From positions 496,001 to 560,000 of the forward strand of contig NZ_NSJF01000002.1 of assembly GCF_002285285.1 (NCBI RefSeq): a stretch of 64,000 nucleotides of DNA, in the 5' to 3' direction. Of this stretch, positions 29,717 to 39,281 are shown one piece after another; the first letter of the stretch is position 1, and each line of letters opens with the position of its first letter. The notes under the pieces are model-generated. The model searched no databases, was not told the DNA's origin, and saw only the letters and a list, made by a program, of their open reading frames with translations. The position numbers were made by a program, and so were the translations under genes. The stretch comes from Vandammella animalimorsus. Its GTDB lineage: Bacteria > Pseudomonadota > Gammaproteobacteria > Burkholderiales > Burkholderiaceae_C.

Positions 29717-30799
29717 CTACTGGTAGACGGCAAACTCGAAATTCTTCAGATCGCCCTTGGCATCGAATTCAACCCTGCCGATCGAAGTCTCGAAGCTGCC
29801 GGCGTGCAGGTAATTGGCCACTTTCTCCGGGTCGTCGCCCACGGCCTTGATGGCGGTGGCCAGCAGCTCCACGGCGGCATAGGCTGGCATCTGGAAGGCG
29901 CCATCCGGATCGCGCTTGGCATCGCGGAAGGCCTTGACGATGTCGGCGTTTTCCGGGCGCTTGGTGAAGTCCGCCGGCAGCGTCACCAGCAGGCCTTCGA
30001 TGGCCGGGCCGGCAATGGCCACCAGATCCTGGTTGGCCGTGCCCTCAGGGCCCATGAACTGCACCTGCAGGCCCTGCTCGCGCGCCTGGCGCAGCAGCAG
30101 GCCCAGCTCCGGGTGGTAACCGCCGAAATACACCAAATCCGGCGCCATGGTCTTGAGCTTGGTGATGATGGCCGAGTAATCGCTGTCGCCCACATTGATG
30201 CTCTCGAACAGGCTGATGTTGACGCCATGCTTTTGCAGCGCATCGCGCACCTGCGTGGCCACGCCTGCGCCGTAGGACTGCTTGTCATGCAGCACCACTA
30301 CGCTTTTGGGCTTGAGCTTCTCTGCAATGTATTGCGCGGCAAACGGGCCTTGCTGGTCGTCGCGGCCAATGGTGCGGAAGAAGAAATGTGGTTTGATGGT
30401 ATCGGTCACTGCCGGGTTGGTTGCGCCTGGCGTGATGGTGACGATCTGCTCTTCCTCATAGATCGGCACAGCCGGGATGGTGGTGCCTGAGCAGGCGTGC
30501 GCCACGGCGTAGCGCGCCCCGGAATTGACCACCTGGTTGGCCGCCGGCACGGCCTGCTTGGGCTCGCAGCCGTCGTCGATCAGGATGGGCTCGAGCTTGC
30601 GGCCCACCACGCCGCCGGCGGCGTTGATGGTTTCGATGGCCGTCAGGGCCCCGGCCTGAATCTGGTCGCCGTATTGCGTGTTGGGCCCGGTCATGGGCTG
30701 GGGAATGCCGATCTTGATCGTGTCCGCGGCCAGGGCCGCGCCGCCCAGGCAAAGTGCGGCCGCCGCAGCCAGGACGGGGGTGCGCCAGGAAAGCATCAT
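29717..30799 (-). CDS. livK: Branched-chain amino acid ABC transporter substrate-binding protein LivK
   Basis: A 360-residue periplasmic binding protein. The signal peptide ends GGAALAAD, and the mature chain begins TIKIGIPQPMTGPNTQYGDQI. It has the Leu/Ile/Val-binding fold segments INAAGGVVGRKLEPILIDDGCEPKQAV and YAVAHACSGTTIPAVPIYEEEQI. The frame extends further upstream. The ATGATG at 30799 is preferred because AAGGAG lies nine bases before it and the signal peptide then has normal length. It is the first gene of the livKHMGF operon. The true substrate could be a branched-chain or another hydrophobic amino acid. Confidence 0.93.
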   Translation of the reverse strand: MMLSWRTPVLAAAAALCLGGAALAADTIKIGIPQPMTGPNTQYGDQIQAGALTAIETINAAGGVVGRKLEPILIDDGCEPKQAVPAANQVVNSGARYAVAHACSGTTIPAVPIYEEEQIVTITPGATNPAVTDTIKPHFFFRTIGRDDQQGPFAAQYIAEKLKPKSVVVLHDKQSYGAGVATQVRDALQKHGVNISLFESINVGDSDYSAIITKLKTMAPDLVYFGGYHPELGLLLRQAREQGLQVQFMGPEGTANQDLVAIAGPAIEGLLVTLPADFTKRPENADIVKAFRDAKRDPDGAFQMPAYAAVELLATAIKAVGDDPEKVANYLHAGSFETSIGRVEFDAKGDLKNFEFAVYQ

Positions 30800-31556
30800 G
30801 CTGAGAAGCTCCTTGTGAATGTCGATGTGTTGTGTGCAGGCGGCTGCACAGCTCAATGGCCGGGCCGCAAAGGCAGGCCAGAGACCTGCCATCAAAATGC
30901 CACGCTGGGTGGCAGCGCGGCTGGGGGGCGTATTGTGCTGTGCGTCATGGGGCTTGTCATGGGCAGGATTACCCTAAGAGCTTGATCAAGGCCTGGGGGC
31001 GGCGGGCAATCAAGCGGATTTGGGCGGTCTGCCGCGTTGCAAAGCCTCGCCGGGCCACCCGGCCCGCCTGCGTTTTGCGCCTTGCAGCCCATCCCAAACC
31101 ACTTGTTGCCCGCTGCCCCCAGGCCTTGACCAAGCTCTGAGCTTGGTCGAAAGCTCTGCATGAACGGCGGAGTGATGGAAGCTGATGTGGGCGGTCTGCC
31201 GCGTTGCAAAGCCTCACCGGGCCGCCCGGCCCGCCTGCGTTTTGCGCCTTGCAGCCCATCCCAAATCGCTTGTTGCCCGCTGCACCCAGGCCTTGACCAA
31301 GCTCTGAGCTTGATCGAAAGCTCTGCATGAACGGCGGAGTGGTGGAAGCTGATGTGGGCGGTCTGCCGCGCCTGCAAAGCCTCGCCGGGCCGCTCGGCCC
31401 GCCTGCGTTTTGCGCTTTGCAGCCCGTCCCAAACCACTGCACTGACTCTTGTCAGCCCGGGCGCAGGGGCTGCGCGCAGGTTCTTAAAATAGCGCGCTTT
31501 TGTTTTGCCCTGGCGCCCGTTTGGGCGCACGGGCCTGCCTGCCCGAGCCTTCTGCC
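30800..31556. other. 757-base divergent intergenic region with tandem repeat array
   Basis: This separates the - strand liv operon from the + strand prfC. Its livK-proximal part (30800-30978) should hold the liv promoter. The middle (30979-31440) is a tandem array of an inverted-repeat-bounded element. TAAAAT at 31485-31490, about 65 bases before the prfC GTG, is a possible -10 without a clear -35. No protein-coding gene is supported; frames reading through the array simply repeat themselves. Confidence 0.65.
30979..31440. repeat. Tandem array (about 2.5 x 167 bp) of MITE-like element
   Basis: The segment TGGGCGGTCTGCCGCG begins at 31021, 31188 and 31355, an exact 167-base period with only scattered differences. 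The left edge, GAGCTTGATCAAGGCCTGGG (30979), is the near reverse complement of CCCCCAGGCCTTGACCAAGC TC (ending 31137), so the first unit is a 159-base element with inverted ends of about 30 bases. A palindrome GACCAAGCTC-T-GAGCTTGGTC (31128-31148) lies at the unit junction and recurs at 31295 with one change. The core (GCAAAGCCTCGCCGGG...GCCTTGCAGCCCATCCCAAA) matches the copy at 55194. Confidence 0.88.
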
Positions 31557-33185
31557 GTGACCTACGCCAAAGAAACCCGCCGCCGCCGCACCTTCGCCAT
31601 CATCTCCCACCCGGACGCGGGTAAAACCACGCTGACCGAAAAGCTGCTGCTGTTCTCCGGCGCGATCCAGATCGCCGGGGCCGTCAAGGGCCGCAAAGCC
31701 AGCCGCCACGCCACGTCCGACTGGATGGAGATCGAAAAGCAGCGTGGCATCTCGGTGGCATCGAGCGTGATGCAGATGAGCTACCGCGAGCATGTCATCA
31801 ACCTGCTGGACACGCCCGGCCACAAGGACTTCTCCGAGGACACCTACCGCGTGCTCACCGCCGTGGATTCGGCGCTGATGGTGATCGACGCGGCCAACGG
31901 CGTGGAGGCGCAAACGCGCCGCCTGATCGAAGTCTGCCGCCAGCGCGACACGCCCATCATCACCTTCGTCAACAAGATGGACCGCGAGGTGCGCGACCCG
32001 CTGGACATCCTTGATGAAGTGGAGCGCGAGCTGGGCATGCCCTGCTGCCCCATCACCTGGCCCGTGGGCCAGGGCAAGAGCTTTGGCGGCATCATCAACC
32101 TGCGCACGCAAAGCATGACGGTGTTCCAGGCCGGCACCGAAAAGCGCCCGCAGGACTTTGAAGTCATCCCCTTGGCTGAGGCCGACAAGCTGCGCGCGCG
32201 TTTTGGCAAAACCTTTGACGATGCGCTGGAGAGCATGGAGCTGGCCCAGGGCGCATCGGCCGAGTGGGATCACGAGGCGTTTCTGGCCGGCAAGCTCACG
32301 CCCGTGTTCTTCGGCTCGGGCGTGAACAACTTTGGCGTGATGGAAGTGCTGGACGCGGTGGTGGACATGTCGCCCCCGCCCGGCCCGCGCATCAGCCGCC
32401 TGATCGCCAAAAACGGCGAGGCGACCGAAACCACCATCCGCCCCGAGGACAAGGCCTTTTCTGGCGTGGTCTTCAAGGTGCAGGCCAACATGGACGCCAA
32501 CCACCGCGACCGCATCGCCTTCGTGCGCGTGGCCAGCGGCCAATACAAGCCCGGCATGAAGATGAAGGTGCAGCGCACCGGCAAGGAGCTGCGCCCTACC
32601 AGCGTCGTCACCTTCATGAGCCAGCGCCGCGAGGCCGTGGAAGAAGCCTTTGCGGGCGACATCATCGGCTTTACTACCCACGGCGGCGTGCAGTTGGGCG
32701 ACACCATCACCGACGGCGCGAATTTGCAATTCACCGGCCTGCCCTTCTTCGCGCCGGAAATGTTCGCCACCGTGGTGCTGAAAAACCCGCTGCGCACCAA
32801 ACAATTGCAGCAAGGCCTGCTGCAATTGGGCGAGGAGGGTGCCATCCAGGTCTTCAAACCCGATGCGGGCGGCAACATGTTGCTGGGCGCGGTGGGGCAG
32901 TTGCAATTCGAAGTGGTGCAGCACCGCCTGAAAACCGAATACGACGCCGAAGTGCGGCTGGAGCCCAGCCAGTACACCAGCGCGCGCTGGATCACGGCCG
33001 AAACCCCCGAAGATTTGCGCCAGTTCGAGAACGCCTACCCGCTGCGCATGGCGCACGACGCCGCTGGCGCGCTGGCCTATATGTGCACCAGCCCCTACGA
33101 CGTGCGCCTGGCGCAGGAGCGCTTCCCGAAAATCACCTTCCACCCGCTGCGCGAGCATGCCGGGCTGGAATTGCAGGCCGGTTGA
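31557..33185 (+). CDS. prfC: Peptide chain release factor 3
   Basis: A 542-residue translational GTPase that recycles RF1/RF2 from the ribosome after termination. The G domain shows G1 SHPDAGKTTLTEKLL, the RGISVASSVMQ switch, G3 DTPGHKDFSEDTYR and G4 NKMDRE. Domains II and III follow, with QFEVVQHRLKTEY typical of RF3 rather than EF-G. The start is read as GTG at 31557 (V/MTYAKETRRRRTF), matching the family N-terminus; an upstream TTG in frame would add unconserved residues. It converges on mutS with about 45 bases between stops. Confidence 0.96.
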   Translation: MTYAKETRRRRTFAIISHPDAGKTTLTEKLLLFSGAIQIAGAVKGRKASRHATSDWMEIEKQRGISVASSVMQMSYREHVINLLDTPGHKDFSEDTYRVLTAVDSALMVIDAANGVEAQTRRLIEVCRQRDTPIITFVNKMDREVRDPLDILDEVERELGMPCCPITWPVGQGKSFGGIINLRTQSMTVFQAGTEKRPQDFEVIPLAEADKLRARFGKTFDDALESMELAQGASAEWDHEAFLAGKLTPVFFGSGVNNFGVMEVLDAVVDMSPPPGPRISRLIAKNGEATETTIRPEDKAFSGVVFKVQANMDANHRDRIAFVRVASGQYKPGMKMKVQRTGKELRPTSVVTFMSQRREAVEEAFAGDIIGFTTHGGVQLGDTITDGANLQFTGLPFFAPEMFATVVLKNPLRTKQLQQGLLQLGEEGAIQVFKPDAGGNMLLGAVGQLQFEVVQHRLKTEYDAEVRLEPSQYTSARWITAETPEDLRQFENAYPLRMAHDAAGALAYMCTSPYDVRLAQERFPKITFHPLREHAGLELQAG

Positions 33186-33230
33186 GCATCGCTGCCTGCG
33201 AGTCTCCTGCACGACCTGCGCTGCGGCGCA

Positions 33231-35942
33231 TCAGGAGGCCAGCAGCTCCTTGAGCGCATAGAGCTGCTCCAGCGCCTGGCGTGGCGTCAGGGCGTCCACG
33301 TCCAGCGCCTGCAGCTGGGCCAGGGCCTGGGCGGCGATGGCGTCCTGTGTGTGCTCGGCGTCGGCGCTGCCTGCCTCTGCGGCTTCGAGTGCCATGGGCG
33401 GCGGGCTGAACAAATCGGCCTGGGCCTGTTGCGGCTGCTGCTGGGCCTGCAGGCGCTCCAGCGTGGCGCGCGCCTGGTGCAGCAGGGCGGCGGGCATGCC
33501 CGCCAGCTTGGCCACGTGGATGCCATAGCTGCGGCTGGCCGGGCCGGGCTGCAGCTCGTGCAGGAACACGATGCGGCTGCCGCTTTCGGCGGCGGCCACA
33601 TGCATGTTCACTGCATGTGGCAGCTGCGCAGGCAGCTCGGTGAGCTCGAAGTAGTGCGTGGCAAACAGCGTGAAGGCGCGCGTCTTGTCGTGCAGGTGGC
33701 TGGCGATGCTGCCGGCCAGCGCCAGGCCATCGTAGGTGGAGGTGCCGCGCCCGATCTCATCCATCAGCACCAGCGAATGCGCCGTGGCGCTGTGCAGGAT
33801 TTGCGCCGCCTCGGTCATCTCCAGCATGAAGGTCGATTGCGCATTGGCCAGGTCGTCGGCCGCGCCGATGCGGGTGTGGATGGCGTCGATGGGGCCGATG
33901 CGGCAGCTTTGCGCCGGCACGTAACTGCCCATGCTGGCCAGCAGCACGATCAGCGCCACCTGGCGCATGTAAGTGGATTTACCGCCCATGTTCGGGCCGG
34001 TGATGATTTGCATGCGCGTGCGCCCGCCCATGCGCGTGTCGTTGGCGATGAAGGCCGCCTGCGAGGTTTCGGCCAGGCGCATCTCGACCACCGGGTGGCG
34101 GCCTTGTTCAATGTCGATGCAGGGCTCGATGGCAAATTGTGGCGCGCACCAGTTCAGCGTGACCGAGCGCTCGGCCAGCGCGCTGAGCGCATCGAGCTGC
34201 GCCAGCGCCGTGGCCACGCGCTGCAGCGCCGGCACGTGCGGTTGCAGCTGCGCCAGCAGTTGTTGGTAGAGCCATTTCTCGCGCGCCAGCGCGCGCTCCT
34301 GCGCCGAGAGGGCCTTGTCCTCGAAGGCCTTGAGCTCGGGCGTGATGAAGCGCTCGGTGTTCTTCAGCGTCTGGCGGCGCTTGTATTCGGTGGGCACCTT
34401 GTCCAGCTGGGCCTGCGTGACCTCGATGTAAAAGCCATGCACCTTGTTGTATTGCACGCGCAGGTTGGCGATGCCGGTGCGCTCGCGCTCGCGCGCCTCC
34501 AGCGCCAGCAAAAAGCCGTCGGCATTGTTCTGGATGTCGCGCAGCTCATCGAGCGTGGCATCGAAGCCGCGGGCGATGACATTGCCATCGCGCACCAGGG
34601 CGGCGGGCTCTTCCAACAGGGCCTGCTGCAGCAGGGCGATGACCCCACCCGGCGGCGCGAGGGCCTGCAGCACATCCTGCAGCGCCGCATGGCCACTCGC
34701 CTCGGCCAGCGCCTGTGCCTGGCGCAGCGTGTGTTTGAGGGCCACCAGCTCGCGCGGGCGCGCCTGCTCCAGCGCGATGCGCGCGCTGATGCGCTCGACA
34801 TCGGCCACGCCCTGCAGCTGCTGGCGGTAGTGCTGCCACAGTGCTTGGGCGCCATCGTCCTGCCATTGGCGCAGCGCGTCGATGTGCGCCAGGCGCTGCA
34901 TGGCTGCATCGCGCGCGCGCGGCGGGTTCAACAGCCAGGCCTTGAGCTGGCGGCTGCCCAGGCTGGTGATGCAGCTGTCCAGCAGCGACAGCAGCGTGGG
35001 CCCGGCCTCGCCGCGCAGGGTGTGCACCAGCTCCAGGTTGCGGCGCGTGGTGGCCGGCAGGTGGATCACGGCGTCGTCGCGCTCCACGCTGATGCGCTGC
35101 AGGTGCGGCACCTCGCGCCCCTGGGTGTGGGCGGCGTAGTGCAGCAGTGCGGCGCTGGCCGCGTGCGCCAGCGGCAAGGCCTCGGCGCTCCAGGCCTGCA
35201 GGCTGGCCGCCTGCAGCAGCTCTTTGAGTTTGTTGGCGCCCAGCGTGGCGTCGAACTGCCAGGCCGGCACGGTTTGCAGGGCGCAGCCGATGCCGGCCTG
35301 CTGGCGTTGGCGCAATTGCTCCTCCAGCGCGCTGCTGGCGCCAGCGCTGAGCAGCACCTCGGCCGCGCCGATGCGCTCCAGCCAGGCGTCGAGCGCTGCC
35401 GCCGGGCACTGCGCCAGGTGCACGATGCCTTGGGTCAGGCTCATCCAGGCCAGGCCATACTGGGCGCCGCCAGCCTGGCTGCGCGCACGCGCGCCACTGG
35501 CCTCGCTGATGGCCAGCAGCACGGCCTCATGCTTTTCGGGCAGCAGGGCGCTGTCGGTCAGTGTGCCGGGCGTGACCACGCGCACCACCTTGCGCTCGAC
35601 CGGCCCTTTGCTGGCTGCCGGATCGCCAACCTGCTCGCAAATGGCCACCGATTCGCCCAGCTTGATCAGCCGCGCCAGATAGGTCTCGACCGAGTGGAAT
35701 GGCACGCCGGCCATGGAGATGGGCTGCCCGGCGGACTGGCCGCGCTGGGTGAGCGTGATGTTCAGCAAGCGAGCGGCCTTGTGCGCGTCTTCATAGAACA
35801 TCTCGTAAAAATCGCCCATGCGGTAGAACAGCAGCGTGTGCGGATGCTGGGCCTTGAGCGAGAGGTATTGCGCCATCATCGGCGTGTGGCCGGCCAGCTC
35901 GGGCTTGGCGTCGGCAGGGCAGGGGGCGGCGGTGTTCTTCAT
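33231..35942 (-). CDS. mutS: DNA mismatch repair protein MutS
   Basis: A 903-residue MutS. The mismatch-reading domain I carries [17 protein letters not shown] (Phe-x-Glu motif). Core and clamp domains follow. The C-terminal ATPase has Walker [18 protein letters not shown], the [13 protein letters not shown] region, Walker [21 protein letters not shown], and [11 protein letters not shown]. It ends with the helix-turn-helix dimerisation tail. The frame is open far upstream. The ATG at 35942 ([11 protein letters not shown]) is chosen because conserved sequence starts within 20 residues. Confidence 0.96.
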   Translation of the reverse strand: MKNTAAPCPADAKPELAGHTPMMAQYLSLKAQHPHTLLFYRMGDFYEMFYEDAHKAARLLNITLTQRGQSAGQPISMAGVPFHSVETYLARLIKLGESVAICEQVGDPAASKGPVERKVVRVVTPGTLTDSALLPEKHEAVLLAISEASGARARSQAGGAQYGLAWMSLTQGIVHLAQCPAAALDAWLERIGAAEVLLSAGASSALEEQLRQRQQAGIGCALQTVPAWQFDATLGANKLKELLQAASLQAWSAEALPLAHAASAALLHYAAHTQGREVPHLQRISVERDDAVIHLPATTRRNLELVHTLRGEAGPTLLSLLDSCITSLGSRQLKAWLLNPPRARDAAMQRLAHIDALRQWQDDGAQALWQHYRQQLQGVADVERISARIALEQARPRELVALKHTLRQAQALAEASGHAALQDVLQALAPPGGVIALLQQALLEEPAALVRDGNVIARGFDATLDELRDIQNNADGFLLALEARERERTGIANLRVQYNKVHGFYIEVTQAQLDKVPTEYKRRQTLKNTERFITPELKAFEDKALSAQERALAREKWLYQQLLAQLQPHVPALQRVATALAQLDALSALAERSVTLNWCAPQFAIEPCIDIEQGRHPVVEMRLAETSQAAFIANDTRMGGRTRMQIITGPNMGGKSTYMRQVALIVLLASMGSYVPAQSCRIGPIDAIHTRIGAADDLANAQSTFMLEMTEAAQILHSATAHSLVLMDEIGRGTSTYDGLALAGSIASHLHDKTRAFTLFATHYFELTELPAQLPHAVNMHVAAAESGSRIVFLHELQPGPASRSYGIHVAKLAGMPAALLHQARATLERLQAQQQPQQAQADLFSPPPMALEAAEAGSADAEHTQDAIAAQALAQLQALDVDALTPRQALEQLYALKELLAS

Positions 35943-36254
35943 GGCAGCAGGCGCGGACAGGCTGTCGAGGGATCGGGCGCTGGATTGTAGAAGCGGCGGC
36001 CATGCCACGGGCCGCGGCTGCGTGCGCAAGGGCAGCGGCTTGCGGCGGCCCGGCATGGGCAGGCATCCAAGGGTTTTCCCATATATGTGCCGGCCTGAAT
36101 GGCGCCCGATTGGCTGTATGCTTAAACGCTTTGACGATTTGTTCAACAATCTTGTTGGGCAAGGGGGTCTGCACGAGTTCGGCGCCTGGTGCGCGCTGGG
36201 GTTCATGCAGAACACCCCAAGAACTGCCATCGTTTCACAGGCGCGTTTTTGGCC
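35943..36254. other. 312-base divergent promoter region, mutS / second liv operon
   Basis: No gene is seen. A TACAAT box on the - strand (35989-35984) is a plausible mutS -10. On the + side an AT-richer patch (36120-36160) contains the small palindrome TTGTTCAACAA (36139-36149), a possible regulator site for the livG operon. A TTGACG at 36131 lacks a convincing -10 partner. Confidence 0.4.
35984..35989 (-). promoter_or_regulatory. Possible mutS -10 element
   Basis: TACAAT on the - strand, about 42 bases upstream of the mutS ATG, in the context CTTCTACAATCC. No strong -35 is seen at 17 bases. Confidence 0.3.
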
Positions 36255-37025
36255 ATGAGTGACATCATTCTTGCAACGCAGAATCTGACCAAGGAGTTCA
36301 AGGGCTTCACCGCCGTGGACCAGGTCAACCTCCAGGTCCAGCGCGGTCATATCCATGCGCTGATCGGGCCCAATGGGGCCGGCAAGACCACCTGCTTCAA
36401 CCTGCTGACGAAGTTTCTCGTGCCCACGCGCGGCACCATCACTTTCAACGGCATTGACATCACGGGCGAGAAGCCGGCGCAGATTGCGCGGCGCGGCGTG
36501 ATCCGCTCGTTCCAGATCTCGGCAGTGTTCCCGCATCTGACGCTGCTGGAGAACGTGCGCATCGCGCTGCAGCGCCAGCTGGGCACGCAATACCATTTCT
36601 GGAAGAGCGAGCGCACGCTGGACCAGCTCAACGACCGCGCCCTGCAGCTGCTGGGCGAGGTGGGGCTGCGCGAGCTGGCCGATGAAATCACCGTCAACCT
36701 GCCGTACGGCCGCAAGCGCGCGCTGGAGATCGCCACCACGCTGGCCATGGAGCCTGAGCTGATGCTGCTGGACGAGCCTACGCAAGGCATGGGCCACGAA
36801 GACGTGGATCGCGTCACGGCGCTGATCAAGGAAGTCTCCAAGGGGCGCACCATCTTGATGGTCGAGCACAACATGAAGGTGGTTTCGACGATCGCCGACC
36901 GCATCTCGGTGCTGCAGCGTGGCGCGTTGCTGGCCGAGGGCAATTACGAGCAGGTCTCGCAAGATCCGCGCGTGATGGAGGCCTACATGGGCACGAGCGA
37001 AGGCCAACTGCAAGGAGCGCACTGA
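36255..37025 (+). CDS. ABC transporter ATPase, LivG type (second Liv operon)
   Basis: A 256-residue ABC ATPase. Walker A is GPNGAGKTT, the LivG-like insertion [25 protein letters not shown] follows, then signature-region [16 protein letters not shown], Walker [16 protein letters not shown], and [17 protein letters not shown]. The start [15 protein letters not shown] was chosen inside a longer open frame because conservation begins there. It is the first gene of a livG-livF-livK-livH-livM order, an arrangement often linked to uptake of aromatic or other organic acids rather than leucine. The substrate is not determined. Confidence 0.93.
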   Translation: MSDIILATQNLTKEFKGFTAVDQVNLQVQRGHIHALIGPNGAGKTTCFNLLTKFLVPTRGTITFNGIDITGEKPAQIARRGVIRSFQISAVFPHLTLLENVRIALQRQLGTQYHFWKSERTLDQLNDRALQLLGEVGLRELADEITVNLPYGRKRALEIATTLAMEPELMLLDEPTQGMGHEDVDRVTALIKEVSKGRTILMVEHNMKVVSTIADRISVLQRGALLAEGNYEQVSQDPRVMEAYMGTSEGQLQGAH

Positions 37026-37026
37026 C

Positions 37027-37797
37027 ATGACGAGCACCAGCGCAAGCCAGGCGCCCCTGGCCCTGGAAATCAACAATCTGCACGGCTGGTACGGCGAATC
37101 GCACGTACTGCATGGCGTGAATCTGCAGGTGCGCCGTGGCGAGGTCGTTACCCTGCTGGGCCGCAACGGCGCGGGCCGCACCTCGATTCTGCGGGCCATC
37201 ACCGGCCTGATCGGCAAGCGCAGCGGCTCCATCAAAGTCAACGGGGTGGAGACTGTGGGCATGGCCACGCACCGCATCGCGCACCTGGGCATTGGCTACT
37301 GCCCTGAGGAGCGGGGCATTTTCTCCAGTCTGACGACGGAGGAAAACCTGCTGCTGCCGCCCGTGCTGGGCGTGGGTTTCGTGCGTGCGCTGGGCGGCAG
37401 CGTGGGCAAAGGCCAGGAGGCGGGCATGAGCGTGGAAGAGATCTATGCCATGTTCCCCAACCTCAAGGAACGCCGCCACAGCCAAGGCACGCGCCTCTCC
37501 GGCGGCGAGCAACAGATGCTGGCCGTGGGACGCATCCTGCGCACGGGCGCCAATCTGTTGCTGCTCGATGAAATCTCCGAAGGCTTGGCACCGGTGATCG
37601 TGCAGGCGCTGGCGCGCATGATCAGTACCTTGCGCGCCAAGGGCTATACCGTGGTCATGGTGGAGCAGAACTTCCGTTTTGCCGCGCCGCTGGCCGATCG
37701 CTTCTACGTGATCGAGCATGGCGAGGTCATTGAGCACTTCGAGGCCGCGCAGCTGCAGGAGAAGATGGATTTGCTCAACGAGCTGTTGGGCGTGTGA
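37027..37797 (+). CDS. ABC transporter ATPase, LivF type, with Arg in the Walker A lysine position
   Basis: A 256-residue ABC ATPase one base downstream of its LivG partner. The P-loop reads [18 protein letters not shown], with Arg where Walker A normally has Lys. The signature [15 protein letters not shown] and Walker [14 protein letters not shown] are intact, as is [11 protein letters not shown]. From memory, GRNGAGRTT variants occur widely among Liv-type ATPases of this group, so this is likely a lineage trait rather than a broken gene. It should pair with the LivG product to energise LivH/LivM. Confidence 0.92.
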   Translation: MTSTSASQAPLALEINNLHGWYGESHVLHGVNLQVRRGEVVTLLGRNGAGRTSILRAITGLIGKRSGSIKVNGVETVGMATHRIAHLGIGYCPEERGIFSSLTTEENLLLPPVLGVGFVRALGGSVGKGQEAGMSVEEIYAMFPNLKERRHSQGTRLSGGEQQMLAVGRILRTGANLLLLDEISEGLAPVIVQALARMISTLRAKGYTVVMVEQNFRFAAPLADRFYVIEHGEVIEHFEAAQLQEKMDLLNELLGV

Positions 37798-37821
37798 TGT
37801 CACTTCCCCAATCGCAGCAGG

Positions 37822-37843
37822 GCGCGATGTGCAAGCATCGCGC
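37822..37843 (+). terminator. Hairpin between livF and livK, possible attenuator
   Basis: GCGCGATG pairs perfectly with CATCGCGC around a 6-base loop, followed by a moderately T-rich stretch (TATTCTTCATTTT). It lies in the 150-base gap before the binding-protein gene. Partial termination with a new promoter for livK downstream is possible. Confidence 0.4.
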
Positions 37844-37947
37844 TGCGTATTCTTCATTTTGAAAATGGCCTGAGGTCTGTGGCGCCAGCCGTTTTTCATC
37901 CTTTGCCAATCTTTTACCCCCTCAAAGTGAACAAGGAGATCGTCATC

Positions 37948-39141
37948 ATGAAAACCAAACTGACTGTGCTGGCCAGCCTGCTGGCCGCCGCGGGTGTAAT
38001 GGGCACCGCCCAAGCACAGGACAAGGTCGTGATCGGCTTTGCGACCGACATGTCCAGCCTGTACTCGGACGTGGACGGCAAGAACGGCGCGCTGGCTGCG
38101 CAAATGGCCATCGATGATTTCGGCGGCAAGGTGCTGGGCAAGCCCATTGAGCTGGTCACGGCCGACCACCAGAACAAAGCCGACATCGCTGCGGCCAAGG
38201 TGCGCGAGTGGATCGACACGCAAAAGGCGTCGATGATCCTGGGCGGCACCAACTCCAGCGCGGGCCTGGCCGTCAACGCCATCACCAAGGAAAAGAACGT
38301 GCTGTATTTGGTCAATGGCGCAGGTTCGACGGCCTTCACCAATGAGCAGTGCGCGCCCTACACCATCCACTACGCCTACGACACCATGGCCCTGGCGCGT
38401 GGCACAGGCTCGGCCGTGGTGGCAGAGGGCGGCAAGAGCTGGTTCTTCCTGACGGCCGATTACGCCTTCGGCCACGCGCTGGAAAAAGACACGGCCGCCA
38501 CCGTCAAGGCCGCTGGCGGCGAGGTCAAGGGCAATGTGCGTCATCCGCTCAATGCTTCGGATTTCTCTTCCTTCCTGCTGCAGGCGCAGACCTCTGGCGC
38601 CAAGGTGCTGGGCATGGCCAATGCCGGCGGCGACACCATCAACACCATCAAGGCTGCCAACGAGTTTGGCATCACTGGCTCGATGAAGCTCGCGGGCTTG
38701 CTGCTGTTCCTGACCGACATCCACAGCATGGGGCTGGAGTCCACCAAGGGCCTGCAGTTCACCACCAGCTGGTACTGGGATCAGGACGAGGCCTCGCGCG
38801 CTTGGGCGCAGAAGTTCTATGAAAAGGCCAAGCGCATGCCCACTTCCATCCATGCGGCCAACTACTCGGCTGTGATGAACTACCTCAAGGCCGTTGAGGA
38901 AGCAGGCACGCTGGAGACTGAAAAAGTCAACGCCGTGCTGCGCGGCAAGGAGCTGAGCGACTTCTACGCCAAGGGCACGATCCGCCCCGATGGCCGCTAC
39001 GCGCACGACATGTACCTGGTCGAGGTGAAGAAGCCGGCCGAGTCCAAGCGCGAGTGGGATTACCTGAAGGTGGTCAAGACCCTGCCCGCCAGCGAGGTGT
39101 TCTTCAAGAAAGAAGAAACCAAGTGCGCGCTCTGGAAGTGA
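37948..39141 (+). CDS. ABC transporter substrate-binding protein, Liv/aromatic-acid type
   Basis: A 397-residue periplasmic binding protein. The signal peptide MKTKLTVLASLLAAAGVMGTAQAQ is clear, and AAGGAGAT lies nine bases before the ATG. The mature protein shows VIGFATDMSSLYSDVDGKNG, MAIDDFGGKVLGKPIELV, DHQNKADIA and WFFLTADYAFGHALEKD. The N-terminal lobe differs from the LivK at 29717. It is strikingly similar to the orphan binding protein at 44862 (shared DHQNKADIAA, FLTADYxFGHxLE, VKKPxESK). Family context suggests an aromatic or cyclic carboxylate ligand; that is inference. Confidence 0.92.
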   Translation: MKTKLTVLASLLAAAGVMGTAQAQDKVVIGFATDMSSLYSDVDGKNGALAAQMAIDDFGGKVLGKPIELVTADHQNKADIAAAKVREWIDTQKASMILGGTNSSAGLAVNAITKEKNVLYLVNGAGSTAFTNEQCAPYTIHYAYDTMALARGTGSAVVAEGGKSWFFLTADYAFGHALEKDTAATVKAAGGEVKGNVRHPLNASDFSSFLLQAQTSGAKVLGMANAGGDTINTIKAANEFGITGSMKLAGLLLFLTDIHSMGLESTKGLQFTTSWYWDQDEASRAWAQKFYEKAKRMPTSIHAANYSAVMNYLKAVEEAGTLETEKVNAVLRGKELSDFYAKGTIRPDGRYAHDMYLVEVKKPAESKREWDYLKVVKTLPASEVFFKKEETKCALWK

Positions 39142-39153
39142 CGCCGTAGCGCG

Positions 39154-39176
39154 GGGCGCCGGCTTGCCCGGCGCCC
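39154..39176 (+). promoter_or_regulatory. Strong hairpin between livK-type gene and livH
   Basis: GGGCGCCGG pairs perfectly with CCGGCGCCC around a 5-base loop, just after the binding-protein stop, with no T tract. It matches in position the hairpin after livK at 29570 and may set differential expression of binding protein and permeases. Confidence 0.5.
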
Positions 39177-39281
39177 TGGCTCTTGTGGCGCGCTTGCGCG
39201 CGCCTTAGCCTGCTGATTGCCTCCGCGCACAGCAGGCCCCAGCGATTGTCTCGCGCCTGATCAACCCAGTGCATCTTTGCC

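Noticed and set aside
30979-31440. Possible CRISPR array
   Set aside because: Units are 167 bases with no short repeat/unique spacer alternation, and there are no cas genes nearby.
30892-31530. Repeating - strand frames across the tandem array that look like a repeat protein
   Set aside because: The apparent protein repeats only mirror the 167-base DNA repeat and change frame between units; there is no start or ribosome site.
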